Origin: JACPFJ01 sp036504875
GTDB taxonomy: Bacteria > Desulfobacterota > Desulfuromonadia > Geobacterales > Pseudopelobacteraceae
Reading direction: 5' to 3'
DNA length: 64,000 bases
NCBI GenBank assembly: GCA_036504875.1
Contig: DASXUK010000020.1
Coordinates: forward strand, 1-64,000
The translations under genes were made by a program, and so were the position numbers. Of this stretch, positions 34,352 through 42,670 are shown one piece after another (position 1 is the stretch's first letter; every line of letters starts with the position of its first letter). The notes beneath the pieces were generated by a model that saw only the letters and a list, made by a program, of their open reading frames with translations, did not search any database and had not been told where the DNA came from.

Positions 34352-34744
34352 CTAATTTAAAAACCCTCTATTAACGCAATGTTTGCGGGCTGCAATTGAG
34401 GCATCCACTGCCTGCTGAACTGCAGGTGGTGATTCATTTTTTAAGTTTTCCTTTGTTGACACAAGGTGATGGACATATTGTTCAAAGGTCACCTCTTGCG
34501 GTAAAGCCTCAGCCAGACAACTACACATTTTTTTATTATCGGTGACTTGAACGCATTGCAGCTCTTTCTCCTCAGTCGCTCTTTTTTGCACCTTAAGTTC
34601 CCTTAGCTCCTGGATCTGTATCTCCAATAACCGGATTTTTTCTGCCAGATCCTCTTTAGATGCAGCCGCGCCGGTTGTTGCTAAAAATGAAATCATCAGC
34701 AAGGCTGTCAAAAGCGAATTACCAGCTACTTTTATAAATTTCAT
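34352..34744 (-). CDS. Secreted coiled-coil protein of unknown function
   Basis: 130 residues with a signal peptide (cleavage near AAA). A Leu/Glu/Lys-rich helix (residues ~35-65) follows, then a small domain with four cysteines (LQCVQ, CSC, HCVN). I do not recognise a family. It is on the same strand as the Psr-like genes, with the terminator-like hairpin between it and the Lys-rich protein. Confidence 0.55.
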   Translation of the reverse strand: MKFIKVAGNSLLTALLMISFLATTGAAASKEDLAEKIRLLEIQIQELRELKVQKRATEEKELQCVQVTDNKKMCSCLAEALPQEVTFEQYVHHLVSTKENLKNESPPAVQQAVDASIAARKHCVNRGFLN

Positions 34745-34770
34745 TGATCCCTCATTTAAGGTTTGAAAAC

Positions 34771-34797
34771 AACAAGGGGAGGCAAAAGCCCCCCCCT
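34771..34797 (-). terminator. Terminator after the Lys-rich protein gene
   Basis: On the minus strand AAGGGGGGGGC, TTTT, GCCTCCCCTT forms an imperfect hairpin with a G8 run in the left arm, followed by a T-rich stretch. Confidence 0.5.
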
Positions 34798-34816
34798 TTG
34801 GGTCAACTGCTGCTTA

Positions 34817-35041
34817 TTAGCAACCGGAAACTTCTTTTTTGCCTTTGGAAGCTGGTTTAGCCTCAACCTTTTTGTCATCTTTTTTAATCTTCTTGGTGCT
34901 CTTTTTATCCTTTTTAACATCTTTCTTTGTGTCTTTTGCGTCGACGGCCGCTTTTTCTTCTTTTTTCTCTTCAGCCAGAACTACCGTAGTAAAGCTTAAT
35001 GCCATCAGTGCCGCTACCAACAGAGTCAGATTTCTTTTCAT
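34817..35041 (-). CDS. Lysine-rich small secreted protein
   Basis: 74 residues. The signal peptide (LTLLVAALMALSFTTVVLA) is followed by about 45 residues that are mostly Lys, Asp and Glu with alternating charge, ending in SGC. AGGAG precedes the ATG. Such charged, low-complexity tails occur in small periplasmic proteins near cytochrome genes. The function is unknown; it could interact with heme proteins or metal oxyanions, but nothing in the sequence proves this. Confidence 0.6.
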   Translation of the reverse strand: MKRNLTLLVAALMALSFTTVVLAEEKKEEKAAVDAKDTKKDVKKDKKSTKKIKKDDKKVEAKPASKGKKEVSGC

Positions 35042-35124
35042 GCAGTTCTCCTTTTTTTGTTGTGCCCGGGTGCGCCGGAATTAAAACTGTTCAATAATAA
35101 ACTTATTAAGCTTTTTATCCAAGA

Positions 35125-35841
35125 TCAAAGTATGTAGTAAACATTTGGTTTTGTGCCCAACTCCTCTTTGTATCTGATAACATTCGGTTTTGCTATAAGC
35201 TTGGTTATCAGGGCCTGAGGGTCATTGATATCGCCGAAGTAAGTGGCATGCCCCAGGCAGGTGGTAGTGCAACGGGTTAACTCCCCTTTTTCTACCCGGT
35301 GAATGCAGAAGTGACACTTGCGGGCATTGCCGATGGGAGAATGCCAGTGCGACTTGCGTTTGAAATTTTTGCCATATTCGCCTGAATTTTCTACCTCGTA
35401 GGTCTTGTCATGGAAATCGCCACTGAAATAGTGGCCGACATCCGCCGAGCGGGCACCATAAGGGCAGGCCACGATGCAGTAGCGGCAACCAATGCACTTC
35501 TTATAGTCGATCATGACCAGACCATCGTCACGCTTGTAGGTTGCCGTAACAGGGCAGACCGGCGTGCAGGTGGGCGAGTCGCACTGAAAACAGGGGCGTG
35601 GCAGGAACCGCATCGAAGTATTGGGGAACTCACCGATCTCATCTTCCTTGACCGGCCGGTAGTGAATATCAGGGGGGGTCAGGTTTTCCGACATGCAGCC
35701 AGTGGTACAGGCATGGCAGCCAATACATTTTTTTTGATCGATCGCCATGGCCCAGTGTCGATCCTTGCGCGGCTTCTTCAAGGCGCGCTGGAGATCGGCC
35801 TGCATGATTTCCAAAATGTCCTTATCGTCAACGTGTTCCAT
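35125..35841 (-). CDS. Psr/Nrf-type 4Fe-4S ferredoxin subunit
   Basis: 238 residues from ATG at 35841, just past the NrfD stop. Cysteine sets are CIGCHACTTGC, CFQCDSPTCTPVC, CIGCRYCIVAC and CHFC ... CTTTC, enough for four [4Fe-4S] clusters as in PsrB, PhsB or DmsB. There is no signal peptide; it would be exported with its Tat partner. It relays electrons between the NrfD-type membrane subunit and the molybdenum catalytic subunit encoded upstream. Confidence 0.9.
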   Translation of the reverse strand: MEHVDDKDILEIMQADLQRALKKPRKDRHWAMAIDQKKCIGCHACTTGCMSENLTPPDIHYRPVKEDEIGEFPNTSMRFLPRPCFQCDSPTCTPVCPVTATYKRDDGLVMIDYKKCIGCRYCIVACPYGARSADVGHYFSGDFHDKTYEVENSGEYGKNFKRKSHWHSPIGNARKCHFCIHRVEKGELTRCTTTCLGHATYFGDINDPQALITKLIAKPNVIRYKEELGTKPNVYYIL

Positions 35842-35843
35842 GT

Positions 35844-37001
35844 TCAATGCTCCCCCTTGGTGTTCCGGATGTCAAAAACGCCCGAACGTTCGAAAACGAT
35901 GTACAATACAGCCACGAGCGAAGCAGACGCCACCACAACAAGATTTTCGTAAATTGATGGTATGTAATGCACAACTTCCGGCATATCATAGACCCTGAAT
36001 ACAGGAATTTTGAAGGCACCTACAACCAGATCATTTCGTGCTTTCAGCTGGGTACCCATGATAAAAAGCCCAACAAATATGAGCCAGTTGGCGCTCTTCC
36101 CTATTTTAAGCAGAATATAGGGGATGATGATGACGACCACAATGCCGAATAAGACACTGTTGATCAGGGTGAGTGAAAACACCTCGGAACCCTCGAAATG
36201 AGCCGAAAGTCCTATCATCGTTCGCCAGAAGCTGATCAGAAGTGCCAGCCCCAGCCCGATCTTGAGTAATTTTACAAATGGAGCAAGATGGTAGTCCTCA
36301 TCCAGCTTCTTCTGTTTGACGGTGACGCCGGCAATAATGGTTGTCAGGGAGCAGCCGGTCAGGAAGGCGATAAACAGGAAGTAGATCGGCATCAATGCAC
36401 TGTAGTAGTAGACGCGCGAACTGACCGAGCCCAGCAAACTACCCAGGGTGCTATGGGTGAAGATTGCGATGAAAAAGGCCCCCCACATGACCCTGTTGGA
36501 GTGTTTATTGGTCTGGATATTGATATATTCCCAGGTGATTGCAATCACGTAGCAGGTGTACCAGATCGCCATCCAGAACATGGGAGACTTCGGGTTGGGG
36601 GATAAAAGGAAGTAGAACATGCGTTCAACATGCCCCATCTCGGTTGCCAGGGAAAAAAATGCCGCCACCGCAGTTACGATGCCCACAAAAATAATCCGCG
36701 ATGCAAATGGTTTGTACTCTTTTTCAAAAAACACATGGCCGAAGAAGTTGACAAAGGTGCAGCCTGTGCTGAGTAGTGCAAAATAAACGTAGGTTGATAT
36801 CTGCAGGCCCCAGGGGACCAGATTGGATGTGTTAATGGTGTGGGCATGTCCCTGGATGAAGATGGCAGCAATCGCGTAGAATCCGATCGCCAGTCCCAAC
36901 AGGGAAGCATAAAGCGACAGGCCGGCTTTTCCTTTGGCTATATCTTGAACTGTTGAAATCAGCTTTTGTTTTTCGGGTATTAGAATTCCGAATAGTTGCA
37001 T
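35844..37001 (-). CDS. NrfD/PsrC-type integral membrane subunit
   Basis: 385 residues with about nine hydrophobic segments. The pattern of GLQISTYVYFALLSTGCTFVNFFGHVFF and the C-terminal basic-rich end (YIVFERSG) fits NrfD/PsrC proteins, which bind quinol at the membrane. It lies 1 bp after the molybdoenzyme stop and 3 bp before the FeS gene start. It anchors the complex and links it to the quinone pool. Confidence 0.9.
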   Translation of the reverse strand: MQLFGILIPEKQKLISTVQDIAKGKAGLSLYASLLGLAIGFYAIAAIFIQGHAHTINTSNLVPWGLQISTYVYFALLSTGCTFVNFFGHVFFEKEYKPFASRIIFVGIVTAVAAFFSLATEMGHVERMFYFLLSPNPKSPMFWMAIWYTCYVIAITWEYINIQTNKHSNRVMWGAFFIAIFTHSTLGSLLGSVSSRVYYYSALMPIYFLFIAFLTGCSLTTIIAGVTVKQKKLDEDYHLAPFVKLLKIGLGLALLISFWRTMIGLSAHFEGSEVFSLTLINSVLFGIVVVIIIPYILLKIGKSANWLIFVGLFIMGTQLKARNDLVVGAFKIPVFRVYDMPEVVHYIPSIYENLVVVASASLVAVLYIVFERSGVFDIRNTKGEH

Positions 37002-37002
37002 G

Positions 37003-39201
37003 TCAGGCCCCCTTCACAATCTTAACGAAATTCCCGCGCATTGCGGTACCACCCATAACCGGATCAATGACATATTTGGTGATCAGATCGTCATCAGCTA
37101 TCCCCTTGTCATTAGCCCTGCTCATACCCTTGGCGTGGACCCCGAAACCGTGGTTCATGTAGACCGCATCATCCCGCAGGCGTTGGGTTAGCTTGACCTT
37201 GATCCTGCCGGATGCCTTCACGCCGTTCTGGTCAAGTAGACTTACATATTCACCGCTCTTCAGCCCCATCTCCTTGCCTTTTTTGGCATTTATCCAGAGA
37301 TAATTTTCCTTTTGCAGGTCTGTCAGCATGAAATTGTTGGTAGTGCGGGAGAAAGTGTGCAATGGAGCACGGCCGAACAGCAGCCGGAAATGATCAGCCG
37401 GCGGTTGAGGATGCTTGATATATTTCGGCACCGGATCAAATCCCTTTTCCTCAAGTTGTTTTGAGTAAAGCTCGATCTTACCGGAAGGGGTGGCAAATTC
37501 CGGCTGTGCCTCAGCGGTAATATACGGAGATCCACCTTTCTTGATGATGACACCATCGCGCTTCAGTTGGTTGAAATCAATCCCCCCAGCCTCGCAGCGT
37601 TTGGAAACATATTCTTCGCCATCCTTCCAAGGAAAATAGTTCGCCAGGTCCAGCTTTTTTCCCAATTCTTTCGTGATCCACCAAGATGGTTTCGATTCCC
37701 ATAATGGCTCAACTGTCGGTTGTCGCAGGGCAATTTCTGCCTCGCCCTTGAACTTCCCGATGTTGACATTGTCGTAACGCTCCATGTAAGTGCATTCCGG
37801 CAGCACTACATCTGAATAGTTGATAATGTCCATTGGCATAGTATCGATTGCTACCATCAGATCCAGGTTTTGGATGGCCTTGATTGTCTCCTGCTTGTCC
37901 GGCAAGGTTTTCATCAGGTTCGAGCCGTAGACGAACCAGGCCTTGACCGGGCGCGGTTGGCCGGTGATGGAAGCATGCTTGATTGAGGTGGTGGTTTGCA
38001 GGGCGGCAAAGGGATAGGCGGCATCCATTTTTGCCACTTCCACATGCTCCGGATAGGCGGGTAGTCCCGGATATTCAGGAACCGCTGCGCCTGTGGGAAA
38101 GAAGTAGCCCCCTTCTCGTCCCCAGGTACCCAGCAAGGCGTTCAGGATTGCTATTGCCCTAATACGCTGGGTGTCATCACCATACCAGGTCGAGTATCTG
38201 CCAGCTCCAATACAGACATTTGGAGCATATTTTCCAAGTTCACGAGCCACTTCGACGATTACATTGCTGCTGATCGAGGTCTCAGCTTCGGCCCATTCAG
38301 GGGTGTACTGTTGTACTGCCGCACGCAACTCATTGAAGCCGGTGGCGTATTTTTCGACATAATCCTTGTCGTACAACCCTTCTTCAATGATAATCCTGAT
38401 CCAGGCCAGAAGCAGTGCCAGATCAGTGGCGGGCTTGATCGGCAGCCAGCGTTCGGCCTTGGAGGCGATGTTGGAGAGACGAGGATCGACTACAGTCAAC
38501 TTGGCCCCGCTGGAGAAGCCCTTAACAATATCCTGCACCTGGCTGTTGTGAGCGTTTTCGCCCAGATGGGAACCAAGCAGCACGATGTACTTGCTCTTAC
38601 TAAAATCATAATATTCGGGCGAGCCCACATCCGACCCGAAGGTCAGTACAAATCCTATATCGCGCGGTCCGCGACACTGGGCAAATGAAGGAGCCGCTGC
38701 CAAGGTACTGCCATAGGCGTGCAGCAGGTGCTTCCAGAAGGAAGCGCCGGTGCCGTGATATATCAATGCCATCGAATCCGGGCCATACTTTTCTTTGATC
38801 ACCTTCATCTTCTGAGCAATTACCCCCAGTGCCTCATCCCATGTGGCACGTTTCCAGACCGGCTCACCGCGTTTGCCGATGTTGATCATCGGGAATTTTA
38901 GGCGGTCCGGGTCGTAAAGCGCCCCCAAGGCTGCATTGCCCCGCCCGCAGAGACGACCGCGACTGCGCAGACTCAGCGGATTGCCATCTATCTTGACAAC
39001 CTTGTCATTCTCCACCTTGGCTATAAGGCCGCAGTTCCAAAAACATAGTTCGCAGAAGGTGGGGATCTGCTTAAGCTCCTTCTGTCCTGATTCTTCTGCC
39101 CAAGAAAGAAATTTCTCAGGAACGGATGTGGCCGCCGCAATTCCTGCTGTTGCTGCACCGGTAGCCTTTAGAAACGTTCTGCGCGAAAATTTCACTGACA
39201 C
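37003..39201 (-). CDS. Molybdopterin oxidoreductase catalytic subunit, PsrA/PhsA-like
   Basis: 732 residues with a Tat signal (FSRRTFLKATG). The [4Fe-4S] site is C-x2-C-x3-C-x27-C (CELCFWNC ... RLCGRG), as in PsrA, PhsA and ArrA. The molybdenum ligand position carries Cys (SFAQCRGPRD near residue 170), typical of the polysulfide/thiosulfate/tetrathionate group. Later blocks include GSNLMKTLPDK, DVVLPECTYMERYD and the C-terminal molybdopterin-binding region. The substrate cannot be read from sequence: polysulfide, thiosulfate, or a selenium, tellurium or arsenic oxyanion are all possible. A terminator separates it from the upstream extH. Confidence 0.92.
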   Translation of the reverse strand: MSVKFSRRTFLKATGAATAGIAAATSVPEKFLSWAEESGQKELKQIPTFCELCFWNCGLIAKVENDKVVKIDGNPLSLRSRGRLCGRGNAALGALYDPDRLKFPMINIGKRGEPVWKRATWDEALGVIAQKMKVIKEKYGPDSMALIYHGTGASFWKHLLHAYGSTLAAAPSFAQCRGPRDIGFVLTFGSDVGSPEYYDFSKSKYIVLLGSHLGENAHNSQVQDIVKGFSSGAKLTVVDPRLSNIASKAERWLPIKPATDLALLLAWIRIIIEEGLYDKDYVEKYATGFNELRAAVQQYTPEWAEAETSISSNVIVEVARELGKYAPNVCIGAGRYSTWYGDDTQRIRAIAILNALLGTWGREGGYFFPTGAAVPEYPGLPAYPEHVEVAKMDAAYPFAALQTTTSIKHASITGQPRPVKAWFVYGSNLMKTLPDKQETIKAIQNLDLMVAIDTMPMDIINYSDVVLPECTYMERYDNVNIGKFKGEAEIALRQPTVEPLWESKPSWWITKELGKKLDLANYFPWKDGEEYVSKRCEAGGIDFNQLKRDGVIIKKGGSPYITAEAQPEFATPSGKIELYSKQLEEKGFDPVPKYIKHPQPPADHFRLLFGRAPLHTFSRTTNNFMLTDLQKENYLWINAKKGKEMGLKSGEYVSLLDQNGVKASGRIKVKLTQRLRDDAVYMNHGFGVHAKGMSRANDKGIADDDLITKYVIDPVMGGTAMRGNFVKIVKGA

Positions 39202-39294
39202 GTTCTTACCTCCTGCGGAGTATGCTGATTCAATTCATTAGTGACAAACATTATATTAGTAAACTCTATATATATATTTTTAAATATTAGATTG

Positions 39295-39349
39295 TAAAAA
39301 AAAGGCCGGACCTGCTGATGCCGGCCCTGACAGGCCGGGATCAGCAGGT
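39295..39349 (-). terminator. Strong terminator after the ExtH-like gene
   Basis: ACCTGCTGATCCCGGCC and GGCCGGCATCAGCAGGT form a ~17-bp stem with one mismatch, followed on the minus strand by a run of T residues. It ends the extH transcript before the Psr-like operon. Confidence 0.9.
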
Positions 39350-39356
39350 TTGCCCA

Positions 39357-40748
39357 TTACTCTTTGGTGATAGTGAAACCACCTTTTTTATCGAATTCCA
39401 TCTTGGCGTTGACGAACTTGACGTTGGTATAGCCAAGCTCCTTGAGGGTGTGGTAAGCCATCTCAGCCCGGACACCGGTCGAACAGTGGGTAATGATCAG
39501 CTTATCCTTGGGAATTTCGCTGATGCGGTCTTTAAGCTCTTCCGCTGGAATCAGCTTGGCTGTCTTAAGCATGCCGGCATTACCTTCGTCGGTATTGCGT
39601 ACGTCAATGATCATCACATTATTTGGTAGTTCGGCGGCATACTTCTTGAACTCCTCCAGGTTGATTTCACCAGGACGAGGCTTGGGAACGTAGACTGCCT
39701 TTGCTTGAAGCTTACCGCTGGTGATATCATACTTAGCCGTCTGCCAGGCATCAAAGCCGCCGGTCAAGGCCAGTACTTTTTTGAAACCGGCCTTGACCAA
39801 AGCCTTGGCAACTGTTTCCGCATCACTGCCGCCCTTCTGGTCATAGATCATGATCGGTGCGTTTTTCTTGATATCCAGTCCTTTGATCAGCTTGGTGGCC
39901 TGTTTGGCCGGGAAAGCCACTGCCCCCTTGATAAACCCTTTGGCGGCAATCTTCGCGGGACGGACATCCAGCAAGACAAAGGGAATATCCTTGTCCAGCC
40001 AGGCTTCTTTCAGGAACTGGGTCGAAAGCAAACCGTAGTTCTTATCAAGCCAGCCCGGCATTCCATCCTTGTAGACTTTGAGGTTCGTGTAGCCCAACTT
40101 CCTGGCCTTGTCAGCCGAACCGGGACTCATGTTGCAGGCTGGACCGGCACAGTAGAAGATGACCAAAGCCTTCTTGTCCTTGGGTAGCTTATCGACCATC
40201 TTGTCAAACGCCGGATATGGGAGATTAACCGCAGTCGGAATAAAACCCTCCTGAAAACGTGGCAGAGGCCGGGAATCGAACAGAAAGTACTTACCCTTCT
40301 CAGGTCCCATGGCCACCAGCTTTTCAATCTCGGCGGTCGTTATCAGCATCTCTTTAGATATCTTGATCGGGGGTTTCTCAATTACCTTAACGGCGGTCTT
40401 GACGCCATTATTCAGGACATATTCAATCTTAATCTCATGCCCTTTTGGGGTCTTATGGAGTAAATCACCGTCTCCGGTCTTGCCTTCACCGTTAATAACC
40501 TTGACCTCATCCTCGTCGAACTTGATCAGTTCGACAGCATCATCTATCTTGACCTGAATGGTCTTGGCCTTGAAAGCAACATTATCAAAATAACCGCTCA
40601 CCGCGTTTGGCTCGGCTTTGTGACAGTTGGTGCAGATCTTGGCAATGGTCGGCTTGGCTGAGGGTGCCGAATCCGCTGCAAAAGCAATGGCAGCCACTCC
40701 AATCGATAATAAAACAATCAGAATCCCTGCTGCGTTTCGGTTATGCAT
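39357..40748 (-). CDS. extH: Secreted heme-bearing triple rhodanese protein, ExtH-like
   Basis: 463 residues with a signal peptide (cleavage near AFA). One CxxCH motif (CTNCH, near residue 38) begins the mature chain, followed by a beta-rich spacer and three rhodanese domains. Domain 1 (~residues 130-235) has YCAGPAC, domain 2 (~240-340) has YDQKGGSD where the active Cys should be, and domain 3 (~360-455) has HCSTGVRAE. So two domains may be catalytic and one is not. ExtH of Geobacter is described as a rhodanese-like lipoprotein; here I see no lipobox. It could bind or transfer sulfane sulfur or selenium. Confidence 0.75.
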   Translation of the reverse strand: MHNRNAAGILIVLLSIGVAAIAFAADSAPSAKPTIAKICTNCHKAEPNAVSGYFDNVAFKAKTIQVKIDDAVELIKFDEDEVKVINGEGKTGDGDLLHKTPKGHEIKIEYVLNNGVKTAVKVIEKPPIKISKEMLITTAEIEKLVAMGPEKGKYFLFDSRPLPRFQEGFIPTAVNLPYPAFDKMVDKLPKDKKALVIFYCAGPACNMSPGSADKARKLGYTNLKVYKDGMPGWLDKNYGLLSTQFLKEAWLDKDIPFVLLDVRPAKIAAKGFIKGAVAFPAKQATKLIKGLDIKKNAPIMIYDQKGGSDAETVAKALVKAGFKKVLALTGGFDAWQTAKYDITSGKLQAKAVYVPKPRPGEINLEEFKKYAAELPNNVMIIDVRNTDEGNAGMLKTAKLIPAEELKDRISEIPKDKLIITHCSTGVRAEMAYHTLKELGYTNVKFVNAKMEFDKKGGFTITKE

Positions 40749-40772
40749 TTGTACCTCCTCGGGTTTGCTATT

Positions 40773-40806
40773 AAAAAGACATGAAGCTCAAAACCAGCTT
40801 CATGCC
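40773..40806 (-). terminator. Terminator between the octaheme-like cytochrome and extH
   Basis: CATGAAGCTGG, TTTTG, AGCTTCATG pair as a 9-bp stem, followed on the minus strand by TCTTTTT. Confidence 0.75.
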
Positions 40807-40812
40807 TTAAAT

Positions 40813-42183
40813 TTAAAATTCTTCCTGTTCCTGTTTCTTTAGCAACTGGTCAAAATATATCGCTGGGGAAGTAAGTTTTTTTATTTCTTCACCGCTATAG
40901 CCTAGTTCTTTGAAGTTAAGGACCCCATTGGGGGAATGACAACTGGCACAAGCAAGGGCTTTCTTTTTGGGGGCTACCTGATGGTTGCTTCCGAAATAGA
41001 TAGTCTGCCAGCCAGGAACCGGTTTGTAATCGGCTATCCTCAGGATTCTAGCAGCAGAGGCTACCCCGGCCAGCGTATCTCCGGTGGCCATTGGTGGAGC
41101 AAAGTCCATTGACATCAGATCACCGGTTTTCTGATTATAAAATGCTTTGCCCTGGAATAACTTAAAAGGATAGATCTTGCTCTTGCTATCGCCTCGACTC
41201 CCTTTCGGCCCGATAAAATGCGGCTCATTTGACACGGTCAGGTTGTACCAGGCGTAAACCGGTATTGTTTCGTTAGCTTCTTTCTTAAGCGTGGCAGGCT
41301 CCCAAAAACCATTTTCCTGCTTCTGCCATTTGGTAAAATCCTTGGCGATGGCTCCGCCGGTCTTGGGGATATGACAGGTTTGACAAGCAATCTTCTCGGC
41401 ATGCCGGTTCAGACCAGCCTCCTTGTGCGGCTTTTCACCATGGCACTCGCCGGCGCAGGAGACTCGCAGACCATCGTGAGCCCAGTTGTTCGGGTCATAA
41501 CCGGTTGGGAACCGGTGGTTTTTTACCTGATGGCAATCGATACAGACCATTTTGTTGGCCACATGCACATCGGCCTCGGAGGTAACGGCAAATCCACGTT
41601 TAACCAGTACGCCCCCCCCGGCTGACTCATGACAGGTCATGCAGGTTTTGCTGGTAGGTCGTGTAATATTAATGGCAGCCTCAATGCTACGATCCTGCCC
41701 CATCACTATGTTGCCATCCACTTTGGTCGGCTTACGTTTGCTGAAATCATACTTGGAGGAGTGGCAGAGCAGACAATCGATTGCTGCCTCGGCCGCCGCT
41801 CCGGTGCTGCCAACATCGCTCACATGATCGCCCATATGGCATGTATTGCATCCGCTAAATTTAGTTTTGCCCTGTAAATTAGGAGGGATTTCTTTCAGAT
41901 TATTGACAATATCGTTCCCGTTGCACATTGTGTAAATACGGTTTTTCATGCCGTATTCAACGCCCGGCTTCAAGTTGTCGACATTGTCAACCTTCGATGC
42001 ATGTTTCCAGTGAACCGTGCCCAGAATCTCTTTGGCCTTGCCGGGATGACAAACCTCACAGGTCTTTGGCCCTTGGTAACCGTTCTTAAGAACATATTCC
42101 TTGCCCGGATGTTCCTTTGCATAGCTGAATGATGCCGCGACAGACAGGCATATAACTGTTGCTATAAAACTTTTTTTCAACAT
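40813..42183 (-). CDS. Multiheme c-type cytochrome in the ExtK/ExtL position (octaheme tetrathionate reductase-like)
   Basis: 456 residues, signal peptide ending SYA. Seven CxxCH motifs: CEVCH, CNTCH, CLLCH, CMTCH, CIDCH, CQTCH, CASCH, plus one CAGECH with three residues between the cysteines. The C-terminal block GVLNFKELGYSGEE and the heme spacing resemble the octaheme tetrathionate-reductase family. Place in the cluster is that of ExtK/ExtL (ExtKL when fused), the conduit cytochromes with the ExtI porin. No lipobox is seen. Its activity, as carrier or reductase, is open. Confidence 0.75.
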   Translation of the reverse strand: MLKKSFIATVICLSVAASFSYAKEHPGKEYVLKNGYQGPKTCEVCHPGKAKEILGTVHWKHASKVDNVDNLKPGVEYGMKNRIYTMCNGNDIVNNLKEIPPNLQGKTKFSGCNTCHMGDHVSDVGSTGAAAEAAIDCLLCHSSKYDFSKRKPTKVDGNIVMGQDRSIEAAINITRPTSKTCMTCHESAGGGVLVKRGFAVTSEADVHVANKMVCIDCHQVKNHRFPTGYDPNNWAHDGLRVSCAGECHGEKPHKEAGLNRHAEKIACQTCHIPKTGGAIAKDFTKWQKQENGFWEPATLKKEANETIPVYAWYNLTVSNEPHFIGPKGSRGDSKSKIYPFKLFQGKAFYNQKTGDLMSMDFAPPMATGDTLAGVASAARILRIADYKPVPGWQTIYFGSNHQVAPKKKALACASCHSPNGVLNFKELGYSGEEIKKLTSPAIYFDQLLKKQEQEEF

Positions 42184-42235
42184 TAAGCTCCAACCTTTCC
42201 AATGTTTCGGTTCATCTGCATCCTTTTAGACCTGA

Positions 42236-42559
42236 CTAACATCCGGCCGTCTTTTTAAATATTTTGCTGGCATTCTTTTTATCCTGCTTGTCAAACTTGC
42301 AGCGGATCTCGTCACCTTCAACAATGCGCTTGTCCTTGAGTTTATCGAGTGTCAGTTCGTCCGTAACAGAGATTTGCACCTCTTCGCCGCTCTTGTTGTC
42401 CTTCAAGATGGCTATGGCCGACTTACCATCAGCGGCCAGCTCAATCTTGTTCAGAACACCTACCATCTTGATCTCTTCGGCGCTGGCCATCTTTGGAATT
42501 GACAGAACCGAGACCATCATTACTGCTGCCAAAAAAACAACTGTCAGTACCCTTTTCAT
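42236..42559 (-). CDS. extJ: Small secreted protein ExtJ-like
   Basis: 107 residues with a signal peptide (cleavage near ASA). The mature part is a small beta-rich domain (IKMVGVLNKIELAADGKSAIAILKDNK, GEEVQISVTDELTLDKL) ending in KKTAGC. It lies between the porin and the multiheme cytochrome, the place occupied by ExtJ in ext clusters. I recall ExtJ as a small periplasmic protein of unknown function; the call depends mainly on position. Confidence 0.65.
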   Translation of the reverse strand: MKRVLTVVFLAAVMMVSVLSIPKMASAEEIKMVGVLNKIELAADGKSAIAILKDNKSGEEVQISVTDELTLDKLKDKRIVEGDEIRCKFDKQDKKNASKIFKKTAGC

Positions 42560-42632
42560 CTTTAGCTCCTTTCGACTAATATATAATTATTTATATATAT
42601 CAGTTTATTTTTTCATTTCAAGCAAAAAATAA

Positions 42633-42656
42633 AGGGGGAAGAAAAATCTTCCCCCT
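42633..42656 (-). terminator. Terminator after extI
   Basis: AGGGGGAAGA, a 4-base loop, and TCTTCCCCCT form a perfect 10-bp stem, followed on the minus strand by TTATTTTTT. The ExtI mRNA should therefore mostly end here, before extJ. Confidence 0.9.
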
Positions 42657-42670
42657 CAAATGAATGAAAA

